The notes: generated by a model not told the origin, from the sequence alone. Shown: positions 10,395-18,304, numbered from the stretch's first letter. The stretch: DNA of 64,000 bases from Flagellimonas spongiicola (GCF_023502425.1 NZ_JAMFMA010000001.1:310001-374000); one strand, 5' to 3'. A program made the numbers and translations.

Positions 10395-10796
10395 TTATTG
10401 ATTTCCGTTCTGGAAAGATTTCTTCCACTTTTTAAAGGAAACTCTAAAAATCTTGATTTCTCGGCGAAGAAGGTTCAAGTATTCTTTTTCCTTGACACCA
10501 TCTCGCTCCAAGCCATTGCAATAAGCAAGAATGTTACGTGTCATGATATTGATAAATGAAAGACTACGCATTTTAACAGAATAGGAATTACTCAAGGCAA
10601 TTTGTTCTACCTCCTTGGTAATCTGTTCAGCATCCGCTAATATGGATTGGGTAACATCATCCCTGAAACTTTCAATTTTCCTAAAGGAAAGAAATTCACG
10701 GTTTCTGGCGAAGTAAACGGCAATTGCTTCACTTAAGTCTTTTAAAACCAGTGATTGTCTATAAACCGTAAGAGAATTTAATGATTGTCTCTCCAT
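10395..10796 (-). CDS. uncharacterised helical protein, 133 aa
   Basis: I do not recognise the family. The 133-residue product is predicted to be all-helical and basic at its C-terminus (RREIKIFRVSFKKWKKSF), with no signal peptide or membrane helix. It may be a four-helix bundle. It is convergent with icmF, only 8 bases from the icmF stop, and divergent from the Lrp-type gene at 10919. Gene status is supported by length, codon use and its neat fit between flanking genes. Function unknown. Confidence 0.65.
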   Translation of the reverse strand: MERQSLNSLTVYRQSLVLKDLSEAIAVYFARNREFLSFRKIESFRDDVTQSILADAEQITKEVEQIALSNSYSVKMRSLSFINIMTRNILAYCNGLERDGVKEKEYLNLLRREIKIFRVSFKKWKKSFQNGNQ

Positions 10797-10846
10797 TTTT
10801 TCAAAAGCAATTTTCTACTATAAAATTACATATCAAAAAGATAACT

Positions 10847-10854
10847 TAACTTTG
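10847..10854 (+). promoter_or_regulatory. -7 promoter box for Lrp-type gene
   Basis: TAACTTTG matches TAnnTTTG exactly, 64 bases upstream of the ATG at 10919. This leaves a leader of about 55 bases. No convincing -33 element is visible. Confidence 0.45.
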
Positions 10855-10918
10855 GAATCGAAGGTAAAACAATTCATATGCTTTATTTTAGAAATTAAAC
10901 ACAGCATAATCTTTAAGA

Positions 10919-11368
10919 ATGAAAATCGATGAGTTAAACTGGCAAATACTTGCCCGTCTACAAGAGAATGCCCGAGATACTTTTGCGAACATTGGGAGAG
11001 CGATTGGGTTGACTCCACCGGCAGTAGCGGAGCGTGTTAAAAAGATGGAAGACCTAGGTATTATACAGGGTTATGACACCAAGGTTTCTTATACTATGGC
11101 CGGGCATCAATTAAAAGCAATCATAATGCTTCGTGCTTTTGTGGGTAAACTAAAACCCTTTTTAAATAAGGTGGATTCTTTCCAGGAAATCGTAAACTGC
11201 TATAGAATTACGGGGAATGAAAATATCATAATGGAGGTAGTGCTAAAGGATCAATCCCATCTTGAGAAGTTTATTGATCAACTTATTGTTTACGGAGAAT
11301 GTCGTACACATATTGTATTGTCAGATGTAATTTCCAATGCTCCGATAAAAAATGGCAAGGTTTACTGA
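10919..11368 (+). CDS. Lrp/AsnC-family transcriptional regulator
   Basis: A 149-residue, typical-length Lrp/AsnC protein. It has an N-terminal winged helix-turn-helix (LNWQILARLQENARDTFANIGRAIGLTPPAVAERVKKME, in two parts, residues 5-45) and a C-terminal RAM/AsnC effector domain (residues about 65-145, with the NENIIMEVVLKDQSHLEKFIDQL core). Such proteins bind amino acids and act as global or local regulators. The neighbours (a secreted hydrolase downstream, an unknown gene upstream) do not identify a target or effector. Confidence 0.92.
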   Translation: MKIDELNWQILARLQENARDTFANIGRAIGLTPPAVAERVKKMEDLGIIQGYDTKVSYTMAGHQLKAIIMLRAFVGKLKPFLNKVDSFQEIVNCYRITGNENIIMEVVLKDQSHLEKFIDQLIVYGECRTHIVLSDVISNAPIKNGKVY

Positions 11369-11438
11369 TCTTTTTAGATTAATTTTAAGTGACCAAGCCT
11401 CAAATATATTTTGGCGGGGTTTTTGTTGTGAAAGGAAT

Positions 11439-12854
11439 ATGAAAAAAAATCTCACGCTACTTCTCTTAATTTCGTGCACGCTTCAGCTAGGTTTTGCTCA
11501 AGAAATGGTTTTAAAAAAGGGAGCTGTATTGGATGCGCTTCCCGTAAATGATTCCCTGCAAGATACCTACGCCTTATATTTGCCCACTTCTTTTTCAACA
11601 GATAAGCAATGGCCGTTGCTTATGGTTGTGGACATGAATGGGAAACAAACCCAAGCGCTGTCCATGTTTATTGCCGCAGCCGAAAAAGAGGGTTATGTGC
11701 TTATGGCGCCACAGGTGCGTGATAGCGTTTCTTTGTCAGGAAACGTAGTCATTGCAACAAGGGCCCTGAAAAAGGTCTTGGATTATTTGCCCATCCAAAG
11801 ATCCAGAATTTATAGCGCAGGTGCAAATTCAGGAGGGAGGTTCGCCAATCTATTACCCATATTCACAAAAACGGTGAGTGGAGCCATTTCAATTGGAGCG
11901 GCAATTACGAATACTGAACTTCTAAATGTTAGACAGCCATTCCATTTTATCGGAATCGTTAACAAGGAAAATTACAACTATCCAGATTTATTGAAATCTG
12001 AAAAAGTCCTTGAGCGATTACGATACCCAAATCAGCTTTTGATTCATGAAGCCGAGAGGTTATGGCCTGATCCAGAATATTTGCAAAGAGCATTGCAATT
12101 CCTTACCATTTCAGCAATGCGAAAAGGAGTTGCCAAAAAGGATTCCACATACATTCGAAAAGCATTTACTAATGATCTTTTAAAAGCAAACCAGTTAAAA
12201 GGGTCAATGCAATTGTTGGAAGCTGAGCAATTTATTGGGGAAATGTTTGGAGTTTATGCAGCGCATCAAAATTTGGACTCACTTCGTATGGTTCAAAAGG
12301 ATATCCGAAGGAATAAGGTTTACAAAAGCATGAAACGAGGCGAAAATGCTGCCTTTTTAAAGGAATCATTGCTCAAGGAAGATTTCCTGTATTATATGGA
12401 TGAAGATTTAGTGACATATAATTTCAACAATTTGGGATGGTGGAATTTTCAAAGGGAAGAAATCGAGAAATTTATAAATGGCTCCAATCCGTTTGAAAAA
12501 CAGATGGGTCATCGATTATTGGGCTTTGTAAATGCCTTAGCGGAAGACAATATTGATTTGGTAGTGTCAGAAGCCTTGATTGATGAAGACGCCCTTGCTT
12601 TCTTGTATATGCTCAAGACTATTTTGGAACCTGAAAATTTTGAATATTATCTCAAGGTCATTTCATTAAGTTGTAAAAACGAAGATTTTGGAACGGCCTT
12701 ATTTTACTTGGAAGAAGCCTTGAAAAAAGGATTTGACAACACAGAAAAACTTTATGGTCTGCAGCATACCGCCCTATTAAAAATTGATCCAAGATTCAAT
12801 ACGTTGGTGTCTAAGTATTTAAAAGATGCCCGTTATAAAGTTAAGGAGCAATAA
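11439..12854 (+). CDS. secreted alpha/beta-hydrolase-like protein
   Basis: The frame is open from 11352, but the signal peptide MKKNLTLLLLISCTLQLGFAQ begins at the ATG at 11439, giving 471 residues. Residues about 25-215 look like an esterase or PHB-depolymerase-type alpha/beta-hydrolase (DALPVNDSLQDTYALYLPT, then PLLMVVDMNG). The nucleophile elbow reads SAGANSGGRFA, so the usual GxSxG is degenerate (A-N-S-G-G). The C-terminal half is helical, with a repeat-like end (ENFEYYLKVISLSCKNEDFGTALFYLEEALKKG, in two parts) that may be TPR-like. It is probably exported to the periplasm or beyond; substrate unknown. It ends 14 bases inside the convergent DJ-1-type gene. Confidence 0.78.
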   Translation: MKKNLTLLLLISCTLQLGFAQEMVLKKGAVLDALPVNDSLQDTYALYLPTSFSTDKQWPLLMVVDMNGKQTQALSMFIAAAEKEGYVLMAPQVRDSVSLSGNVVIATRALKKVLDYLPIQRSRIYSAGANSGGRFANLLPIFTKTVSGAISIGAAITNTELLNVRQPFHFIGIVNKENYNYPDLLKSEKVLERLRYPNQLLIHEAERLWPDPEYLQRALQFLTISAMRKGVAKKDSTYIRKAFTNDLLKANQLKGSMQLLEAEQFIGEMFGVYAAHQNLDSLRMVQKDIRRNKVYKSMKRGENAAFLKESLLKEDFLYYMDEDLVTYNFNNLGWWNFQREEIEKFINGSNPFEKQMGHRLLGFVNALAEDNIDLVVSEALIDEDALAFLYMLKTILEPENFEYYLKVISLSCKNEDFGTALFYLEEALKKGFDNTEKLYGLQHTALLKIDPRFNTLVSKYLKDARYKVKEQ

Positions 12855-13590
12855 ACTTAGGCACTGAATCCAAATCCCACTCAATGACTAAACCGCCGGC
12901 CAGCGATTGGGCAATTTCCTTACCATATAAATACTCACATAAGTAGAGCGCTGCCTCAAAACTTTTTGCACCTCCAGCAGAAGTAATAAACTTGCCATCA
13001 TGCACGAATAAAACCTGGTCCTTGACATCCAAGTGAGGGAACATATTTTTATACTTTGGGATATCGCTAGGGAATGTGGTGGACGCGACATTGTCCAGGA
13101 TTCCTGTTTTTGCCAAAACAAAAGCACCATCACAATGTGAAGTGACGTACGTCGCATTTTCGCTGGTGTTTTTAACAAAATCCAACATTACGGTATTTTC
13201 AAGATCGCTGTCCAAATGATGTTCTGCACTGGGCACAACCAAAATATCAATATGCGGAATGCTATCTCTGGTGTAATCGAAATCAGGAAGAATGCGTACA
13301 CCTTCAAAAGAGGTAATGGGATCTAAGGTGTTGGCTACTGTAAAGGTGTTCATTGCTTTTATACCTTCGCGGTATTGTGTGTGTTGAAAAATATCATAAG
13401 GCGCTGTAAACTCCGTATTGTAAACACCGTCCATTATTAAAAAAGCCACATTGTACCTATTTGGTTCCAATATTGGGCGGTGTCGTTGAGGTTGCTCAGG
13501 TGCTTTCTGTTCTTTGGTCTCAGGTGTTTTCTGTTGATTGCAAGAAGTGGATAAAATAAGCAGCGTAAAGGCAAATAGATACTTGAACAT
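12841..13590 (-). CDS. DJ-1/PfpI-family lipoprotein
   Basis: A DJ-1/PfpI (GATase1-like) domain protein, 249 residues from the ATG at 13590. An earlier in-frame start at 13635 would place 15 extra residues before the signal peptide. It has a lipobox ending in LSTSC, then a Gln/Pro/Lys-rich linker (TPETKEQKAPEQPQRHR), then the domain from about residue 42 (NVAFLIMDGVYNTEFTAPYD). The nucleophile-elbow cysteine is in TSHCDGAFVLAKTG. Most DJ-1 relatives are cytoplasmic, so a lipid-anchored version is less common; it resembles the domain of GlxA/AraC-type regulators without the HTH. Activity cannot be predicted. It overlaps the hydrolase gene tail to tail by 14 bases. Confidence 0.88.
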   Translation of the reverse strand: MFKYLFAFTLLILSTSCNQQKTPETKEQKAPEQPQRHRPILEPNRYNVAFLIMDGVYNTEFTAPYDIFQHTQYREGIKAMNTFTVANTLDPITSFEGVRILPDFDYTRDSIPHIDILVVPSAEHHLDSDLENTVMLDFVKNTSENATYVTSHCDGAFVLAKTGILDNVASTTFPSDIPKYKNMFPHLDVKDQVLFVHDGKFITSAGGAKSFEAALYLCEYLYGKEIAQSLAGGLVIEWDLDSVPKFIAP

Positions 13591-13665
13591 TGTAAAATGG
13601 ATTATGTGGAGTGCTAAGGTACCAATCAATTTCATTTACGCTACTTTTATGTAAAAATAGATTTG

Positions 13666-14301
13666 ATGAGGTTTATTCTACTTTTGACCATTGGTTTACT
13701 AATTGCATGTAAATCGGATAAGAAATTCCATGGCGAACCGCTGGCAATTGAAGGTGTTTCCGAGAAAATGAAAGGGATTTTGGAATTTCAATCCAAATAT
13801 GACGCTATGTTCAAGGATCCTGAGGCATCTCCGCTACCGGATAGGTTCCGTAAGGATTTTGAGGGTCTTGAATATTATAACGCAGATACTACATATGTGG
13901 TGAACGCGGTCTTGGAACGTACACCAGATGCGATTCCATTTAAGATGAGCACCACAACAGATGAACAACGAAATGAGGTGGTTTTTGGAATAGCACATTT
14001 TGAACTCAATGGGAAATCCCATCAACTGGAGATTTATAGAAGCGCTGATGAGGGTGAAGCGGAGGTTGGGGATTATTTGTTTTTACCATTTCTAGATGAA
14101 ACCAATGGCAACGAAACTTATGGTGGAGGGCGTTATATTGAATTGGAAGTGCCTTCGGGCGATAGCATCACTATAGATTTTAATAGGGCATTTAATCCAT
14201 ATTGCGTTTACAATAAAAAGTACTCCTGCCCTCTAGTGCCAAGGCAAAATTATTTGAGAACTAATGTGAGAGCAGGAGTGAAAGATTTTAAAAAGGATTA
14301 A
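13666..14301 (+). CDS. DUF1684 lipoprotein
   Basis: A 211-residue protein. I use the ATG at 13666; a TTG at 13663 is directly before it. It has a hydrophobic N-terminus and a lipobox LLIAC (Cys15). The C-terminal half carries the DUF1684 signature: FLPFLDETNGNETYGGGRY followed by IDFNRAFNPYCVYNKKYSCPL, with conserved cysteines in the last block. The family is widespread in bacteria and uncharacterised. The gene stands alone between divergent and convergent neighbours and ends directly on a terminator. Confidence 0.9.
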   Translation: MRFILLLTIGLLIACKSDKKFHGEPLAIEGVSEKMKGILEFQSKYDAMFKDPEASPLPDRFRKDFEGLEYYNADTTYVVNAVLERTPDAIPFKMSTTTDEQRNEVVFGIAHFELNGKSHQLEIYRSADEGEAEVGDYLFLPFLDETNGNETYGGGRYIELEVPSGDSITIDFNRAFNPYCVYNKKYSCPLVPRQNYLRTNVRAGVKDFKKD

Positions 14302-14334
14302 AAAAGCCTTTACTCCCATGGGAGCAAGGCTTTT
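14302..14334. terminator. bidirectional terminator
   Basis: A 9-bp outer stem (AAAAGCCTT / AAGGCTTTT) encloses an inner CTCCCA/TGGGAG stem. A/T runs on both sides suit the convergent DUF1684 and porin genes. Confidence 0.8.
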
Positions 14335-14355
14335 AATCACATTAGTCAGAACTTG

Positions 14356-15411
14356 TTAAAAGGAATAGATTGCAGCAAAAAGTACTGATGCCAAACTTGA
14401 TGTTGGGGCAAGGTCGTTGTCAATAAAAGCATCTTCAGATGCGCTATCCAATCGAATTTCTGGTTTGAGGATCAAATCCCCAATAGTCGCACTTCCTGTC
14501 AATGTCAATGCCAAAACGCTAGAATCACCATCAGCGTCAGAAGCACCAATGGCGCCAAAGAAATCCCCTTCCATAAAATACTCACCTCTTAAACCAATTG
14601 TAAAATTATCAGAGGTGGCCAATTGTGGATACAGCGCAACACCGGTAAAACTTCCACCATCGTCTTCTTGGCTAAAGTGAGCGGCATTGATACCTAAAAA
14701 GAAGTGCTCGGTGACATCAAAACCACCGGTATAATCAATTTCAAATCCACCTTGACTATAAAGTAGGTTCAAAAATTGACCGGAATATCCTAGCTGTGCA
14801 CCAACGGCGTAATCCCCGGTACCATTCAATTCGGTCAAATCAGTTGGGTTCATTACTGCAAGCATGGCACTCCATTCGTTGCCCAAATCAAAATCGGCTT
14901 TCAAGCCTGTGTGGCTAAATGGGCCATAGGAAAACAAATAAGAGGTGCTGTAGTTGAAGTTAGCAGCAGGTGAGATTACTTCATAACCTAAAAATGTATT
15001 GAAGTTTCCAAAGGTAAGTGTCACCGATTCGCTCACATTCCAATAAACGTACAACTGATTAACAATGTCTCCAGTGGCGGAATACATTGGTGATGCGAAG
15101 ATGGCATCCGTTCCTCTTGGACCAAAAACCAAGTCAGCAACGAATCCTACATCTCCGCTATCATAGCTTGCAATAACATTTGCCATACCTAGTGCAAATC
15201 CATCCAAATTTGCAAAAGATGACCCAGGTGCGATGGCATCTTCACCATTTGGCGCGGTCAAATTTGTTCTATAGTAGGCATCTACCGTTCCGCTGAACGA
15301 GAATTTAGATTTTTCTTCCTCTTCTTCCTGGGCAAAAGTGCTAATCGAGACCAATGCCATAGCTGCGAAAGCTAAATTTTTTACGTACTTTGTGTTTATA
15401 ATCGTTTTCAT
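14356..15411 (-). CDS. outer-membrane beta-barrel (porin-like), nitrogen cluster
   Basis: A 351-residue barrel protein. The frame is open to 15504, but the signal peptide MKTIINTKYVKNLAFAAMAL starts at 15411 and ends at an AFAQ-like site (STFAQ). The mature part starts with an acidic EEEEEKSK stretch and then shows regular amphipathic strands ending in the C-terminal aromatic FAAIYSF. It looks like the putative OmpL-like/BBP2 porin family. It follows amtB and the PII gene on the same strand, so it may admit ammonium or other small nitrogen compounds across the outer membrane. That role is an inference from context. The 117-base gap after amtB contains a strong hairpin. Confidence 0.82.
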   Translation of the reverse strand: MKTIINTKYVKNLAFAAMALVSISTFAQEEEEEKSKFSFSGTVDAYYRTNLTAPNGEDAIAPGSSFANLDGFALGMANVIASYDSGDVGFVADLVFGPRGTDAIFASPMYSATGDIVNQLYVYWNVSESVTLTFGNFNTFLGYEVISPAANFNYSTSYLFSYGPFSHTGLKADFDLGNEWSAMLAVMNPTDLTELNGTGDYAVGAQLGYSGQFLNLLYSQGGFEIDYTGGFDVTEHFFLGINAAHFSQEDDGGSFTGVALYPQLATSDNFTIGLRGEYFMEGDFFGAIGASDADGDSSVLALTLTGSATIGDLILKPEIRLDSASEDAFIDNDLAPTSSLASVLFAAIYSF

Positions 15412-15486
15412 ATCTATAATCAAGTTAGGTGCCCCATAGTGGGCATTTAATAATATTGAGAGTTTGTAGTTTGAAAAGGTTATTCT

Positions 15487-15514
15487 AACGGAGCGTTCTG
15501 CCAAACGCTCCGTT
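15487..15514 (-). other. intercistronic hairpin amtB-porin
   Basis: A perfect 11-bp inverted repeat (AACGGAGCGTT / AACGCTCCGTT) with a 6-base loop, just after the amtB stop. On the minus strand it is not followed by a T-run, so it looks less like a terminator than like a processing, stabilising or attenuating stem between two co-transcribed genes. Confidence 0.55.
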
Positions 15515-15528
15515 TCCTTTTGAATTTA

Positions 15529-16785
15529 TTAATGCTGATTCATTCGGAAGTCCGCATAAGCATCCATACCGTGTTCGTGTATGTCCAATCCTTCCAATTC
15601 TTCTTTTTCCTCCACTCGGAGTCCAGATACTTTTTTAATGGTGAATAGGATAATAAACCCGGTTATTGAGCAGAATGCAGCAGCGGCACCAACACCAGCC
15701 AGCTGAACCAAAAATTGGTCAAATCCTGCTTTGGCGCCAAAGATTCCAACGGCCAACGTACCCCATATACCGCAAATCAAGTGAACTGCAACTGCACCAA
15801 CAGGATCATCCAGTTTTAGTTTGTCGATTAGGGCAACACCTGCTACGATAACCACACCGGCAATTAACCCGATGATAACAGCCTCATTGGGGGACATTTG
15901 GTCTGCTCCAGCAGTGATACCAACAAGACCACCCAATATACCATTCAAAAACATGGTAAGGTCGTAGTTTTTATATGCAAAAGTTGAAGTAAGAAAAGCG
16001 GATACGCCTCCTGCTGCGGCTGCCAAAGAAGTGGTAACCAATACTAGGGAAGTAGCAGCTGGGTCTGCTGATAGTACAGAACCACCATTAAATCCGAACC
16101 ATCCCAACCAAAGAATCAAAACACCAGCGGCCGCCAACGGTAGATTGTGACCTGGAATGGCTTTTGGTTTTCCGTCTTCACCAAATTTACCAATACGTGC
16201 ACCCAAAAGATAGATGGCGATCAATGCACCCCATCCACCAACGGAATGTACCAATGTAGATCCAGCAAAATCGTAGAATCCTTCGGCTTCACCATAAGAA
16301 AGGGAAGAAAGGAATCCGCCGCCCCATTGCCATGAACCAACAATTGGGTAGACTAATCCTACGTAGATGATGGTGAAAATCATAAAGCCTCCAAGTTTTA
16401 CTCTTTCAGCTACGGCTCCAGAAACTATGGTTGCTGCAGTAGCTGCAAACATGCCTTGGAATAGGAAGTCGGTCCACCAAGTATAACCGCCACTTGCGTA
16501 ATCTGGGGTCATGCCATTTTCAGGTGCTCCTATTCCAAATCCTGCAAATTTTAAAAATCCACCATCTCCATCTTCAAAACCTGGGTACATTAGGTTGAAC
16601 CCGCCTATATAATATAAAAGGAGTCCAACACATATAATAAATACATTCTTAAATAGAATGTTTACGGTATTCTTTTGACGAGTAAGACCAATTTCCAAAA
16701 AGGAGAATCCCAAGTGCATAAAAAACACTAGAGCGGTACATACCATCATCCATACGTTATTCGCTGTAAATAATCCTGCGTCCAT
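15529..16785 (-). CDS. amtB: ammonium transporter
   Basis: A 418-residue Amt/Mep/Rh channel of the inner membrane with about eleven hydrophobic helices. The twin pore histidines are in STLVHSVGGWGAL and AVAVHLICGIWGT. Aromatic gate and ammonium-recruitment region sequences (for example TWWTDFLFQGMFAATAATIVSG, in two parts) are in place. The C-terminal cytoplasmic tail (VSGLRVEEKEELEGLDIHEHG) matches the segment that contacts PII. The PII gene is 23 bases upstream on the same strand, the usual glnK-amtB pairing, which implies gating by nitrogen status. Confidence 0.97.
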   Translation of the reverse strand: MDAGLFTANNVWMMVCTALVFFMHLGFSFLEIGLTRQKNTVNILFKNVFIICVGLLLYYIGGFNLMYPGFEDGDGGFLKFAGFGIGAPENGMTPDYASGGYTWWTDFLFQGMFAATAATIVSGAVAERVKLGGFMIFTIIYVGLVYPIVGSWQWGGGFLSSLSYGEAEGFYDFAGSTLVHSVGGWGALIAIYLLGARIGKFGEDGKPKAIPGHNLPLAAAGVLILWLGWFGFNGGSVLSADPAATSLVLVTTSLAAAAGGVSAFLTSTFAYKNYDLTMFLNGILGGLVGITAGADQMSPNEAVIIGLIAGVVIVAGVALIDKLKLDDPVGAVAVHLICGIWGTLAVGIFGAKAGFDQFLVQLAGVGAAAAFCSITGFIILFTIKKVSGLRVEEKEELEGLDIHEHGMDAYADFRMNQH

Positions 16786-16808
16786 ATCTTTAAATATTGT
16801 AGTTAAGG

Positions 16809-17147
16809 TTAGTTGATTCCGGCGCTGCCGCTTTCTTTGGTTCTAATACGGTAAGCTTCTATCACATCGGATACGAAGATTTTCCCGTCTCCTACATTTC
16901 CGGTAGAAGCACTTTCAAGTAGTGTGTTTACAGTGCGCTCTAAAAAATTGTCGGAAACCACAATGACCAAATACCTTCTTTGGATATCTGATGTGCTGTA
17001 GGAAATGCCGCGGTAAACGTGACCTTGTTTTTCATTGCCAACTCCTGTTACATCCCAGTAACTGAAGAAGTTGACCTCAATTTCATGAAGTGCTTTTTTC
17101 ACCTCATCAAATTTGGATTTTCTAATAATCGCCTCGACTTTTTTCAT
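16809..17147 (-). CDS. glnK: PII nitrogen regulatory protein
   Basis: A 112-residue PII protein next to amtB. Landmarks are the N-terminal MKKVEAIIRKSKFDEVKKAL, the T-loop region after SYWDVTGVGNEKQG, and the C-terminal signature TGNVGDGKIFVSDV followed by EAYRIRTKE. The T-loop reads HVYRGISYSTSDIQRRYL, so the classical uridylylation context around Tyr51 (GAEY) is not present as such. A tyrosine is near the same place (ISYS), but modification cannot be assumed. It is the first gene of the PII-Amt-porin unit. The minus strand carries a good promoter (TATATTTG at 17171-17178). Confidence 0.94.
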   Translation of the reverse strand: MKKVEAIIRKSKFDEVKKALHEIEVNFFSYWDVTGVGNEKQGHVYRGISYSTSDIQRRYLVIVVSDNFLERTVNTLLESASTGNVGDGKIFVSDVIEAYRIRTKESGSAGIN

Positions 17148-17170
17148 AATTAAGTAGTTAATTGATGTGC

Positions 17171-17204
17171 CAAATATATGTTAAAAGCATAATTACCCTT
17201 CAAA
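17171..17204 (-). promoter_or_regulatory. promoter of glnK-amtB-porin unit
   Basis: On the minus strand TTTG (17201-17204) is followed after 22 bases by TATATTTG (17171-17178). Both match the Bacteroidota -33/-7 pattern, with a leader of under 20 bases to the PII ATG. Confidence 0.6.
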
Positions 17205-17246
17205 ATATAGGGGTATAAGCTTAATTTTTATTATTTATAAAAAAAG

Positions 17247-17266
17247 ACCCCTATTAAATTAGGGGT
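17247..17266 (-). terminator. terminator downstream of crcB
   Basis: A 7-bp stem (ACCCCTA / TAGGGGT) with a 6-base loop, followed on the minus strand by seven T after one C. It lies about 150 bases beyond the crcB stop. Confidence 0.65.
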
Positions 17267-17417
17267 ATGTGATTTTAAATAATGATTTATTGATCAATTG
17301 GTGACATTTTGCTGTCCCAGGTCTGAATTAAAGCTATATTCTGGTGCTTGGATGTTACAAATGCGCCCAAATTGTTTGGAAATCAACAAATACTAAAAGA
17401 AAATGAAGGAATTGTAA

Positions 17418-17792
17418 CTAGTCTAAAAGTTTAGACAACCATAGTCCTAGTGCAACCGCAATTACACCTACCGCAATACTGGAAAAGGTGTAAAGTGAAA
17501 AACTAAGGATTTCATTGTTTTTGAGTAAGCTATGTTTTTCAAAAGCAAATGCAGAAAAAGTGGTGAATCCTCCGCAAAAACCGGTGGCAAGAAATAAGGT
17601 GTTGTTTTGCGAAAGTAGATTGGCCTTGGTTGATATACCTAAAAAGATGCCAATTAGTAAGCAACCTATTATATTGACTAAGAACGTGCCAAGGAAGAAA
17701 TTATGAAAAACAAGATTCAAGGGTTTGGAAATGACAAAGCGCAATGCACTACCTATTCCACCTCCTAAAAAGACAAGAAGAACCTGCTTCAT
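17418..17792 (-). CDS. crcB: fluoride channel CrcB/Fluc
   Basis: A 124-residue, four-helix inner-membrane protein that exports fluoride as a dual-topology dimer. Signature blocks present are GGGIGSALRFVIS near the N-terminus, NIIGCLLIGIF, and TGFCGGFTTFSAFAFE, which includes the conserved TTFS polar track. I place the start at 17792 (MKQVLLVF); a start at 17807 would add five residues. A 59-residue membrane-protein gene ends 16 bases upstream and is probably co-transcribed. I see no fluoride-riboswitch-like structure in front of either gene. Confidence 0.93.
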   Translation of the reverse strand: MKQVLLVFLGGGIGSALRFVISKPLNLVFHNFFLGTFLVNIIGCLLIGIFLGISTKANLLSQNNTLFLATGFCGGFTTFSAFAFEKHSLLKNNEILSFSLYTFSSIAVGVIAVALGLWLSKLLD

Positions 17793-17808
17793 GCCCCAAA
17801 GGTACAAA

Positions 17809-17988
17809 CTATACTGCTTTTTTGTACTCGGATTCGGATAGCTCTCGGGGGAAGATTTTTTTGATAGCGGTTTCCGAAATTTTCTGAACTGGTTTTCTAA
17901 ACGTATCCTTGGCGCCGTTTACGCTAAAAATCAATAAGATAGCGTTGATGGCAAGCAATACGAAAAGAAGACTGAAAAATGTTACCAT
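17809..17988 (-). CDS. small membrane protein, 59 aa (micro-family member)
   Basis: A 59-codon gene from ATG (17986-17988) to TAG (17809-17811). Residues 2-24 form one hydrophobic helix starting VTFFSLLF and ending FSVN, followed by a basic and acidic cytoplasmic-type tail (GAKDTFRKPVQKI...RELSESEYKKAV). Residues 1-27 align without gaps to the two micro-ORFs at 36073-36156 and 36239-36325, sharing TFF at 3-5, L8, L11, A13, N15, L18, SVN at 22-24 and K27. It lies 16 bases before crcB, and a minus-strand TACTTTTG box sits at 18011-18018. I know no named family. A single-span inner-membrane protein is the likely form. Confidence 0.75.
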   Translation of the reverse strand: MVTFFSLLFVLLAINAILLIFSVNGAKDTFRKPVQKISETAIKKIFPRELSESEYKKAV

Positions 17989-18010
17989 GTTTTAATGATC
18001 AAGTGCGCTA

Positions 18011-18018
18011 CAAAAGTA
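18011..18018 (-). promoter_or_regulatory. -7 promoter box of small membrane gene/crcB
   Basis: The minus strand reads TACTTTTG, an exact TAnnTTTG match, 22 bases before the ATG at 17988. No clear -33 element. Confidence 0.45.
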
Positions 18019-18099
18019 CGTCTTTTCCTATACGCGCCGTCCTATTGTCTGATTAAAGTTGTAAAACGGTAAATTTTTGTTGTGAATGCAATTTTGCTG

Positions 18100-18288
18100 T
18101 TAATTTTTGAGGGAATATTTAATCAGACAGAGGATTACAATAAAAAACACAAAAGAAATCAAAACCCATTGTACCCCTTTGTAGTTTTTTTTATGCCATG
18201 ATCTGTCTTTTTTATAGGTGAAAAAGATAACGGCCACGAAGGCAATAAAAAAAAGCACTGCAAAAATTAATTGACCGTTGCTGAACAT
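18100..18288 (-). CDS. small two-helix membrane protein, 62 aa
   Basis: A 62-residue product with two hydrophobic segments (LIFAVLFFIAFVAVIFF and WVLISFVFFIVILCLI) separated by a short basic loop, KKDRSWHKKNYKG. I do not recognise a named family, though short proteins of this layout are common in Flavobacteriaceae. A minus-strand TAGCTTTG box at 18305-18312 supports transcription. It is divergent from the MazG-like gene at 18328, so the two promoters share about 40 bases. Confidence 0.65.
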   Translation of the reverse strand: MFSNGQLIFAVLFFIAFVAVIFFTYKKDRSWHKKNYKGVQWVLISFVFFIVILCLIKYSLKN

Positions 18289-18304
18289 ATTTTATACTTT
18301 TATG

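Noticed and set aside
10395..10796. Identification of the 133-aa gene as a 23S rRNA intervening-sequence four-helix protein
   Set aside because: Size and helicity are similar, but the characteristic motifs of that family are not recognisable and there is no rRNA nearby.
11352..11438. Longer N-terminus of the secreted hydrolase, overlapping the Lrp gene
   Set aside because: A standard signal peptide begins at 11439, and extra residues before it would block export.
17156..17172. Sigma-54-like TTGGCAC upstream of the PII gene on the minus strand
   Set aside because: The -12 half is TTAACT in place of TTGC, and transcription would begin at the start codon. A better primary-sigma promoter (TTTG-N22-TATATTTG) overlaps the site.
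17793..18010. Fluoride riboswitch ahead of crcB or its small partner
   Set aside because: I see no crcB-motif pseudoknot sequence, and the spacing is filled by the 59-codon gene and its promoter.
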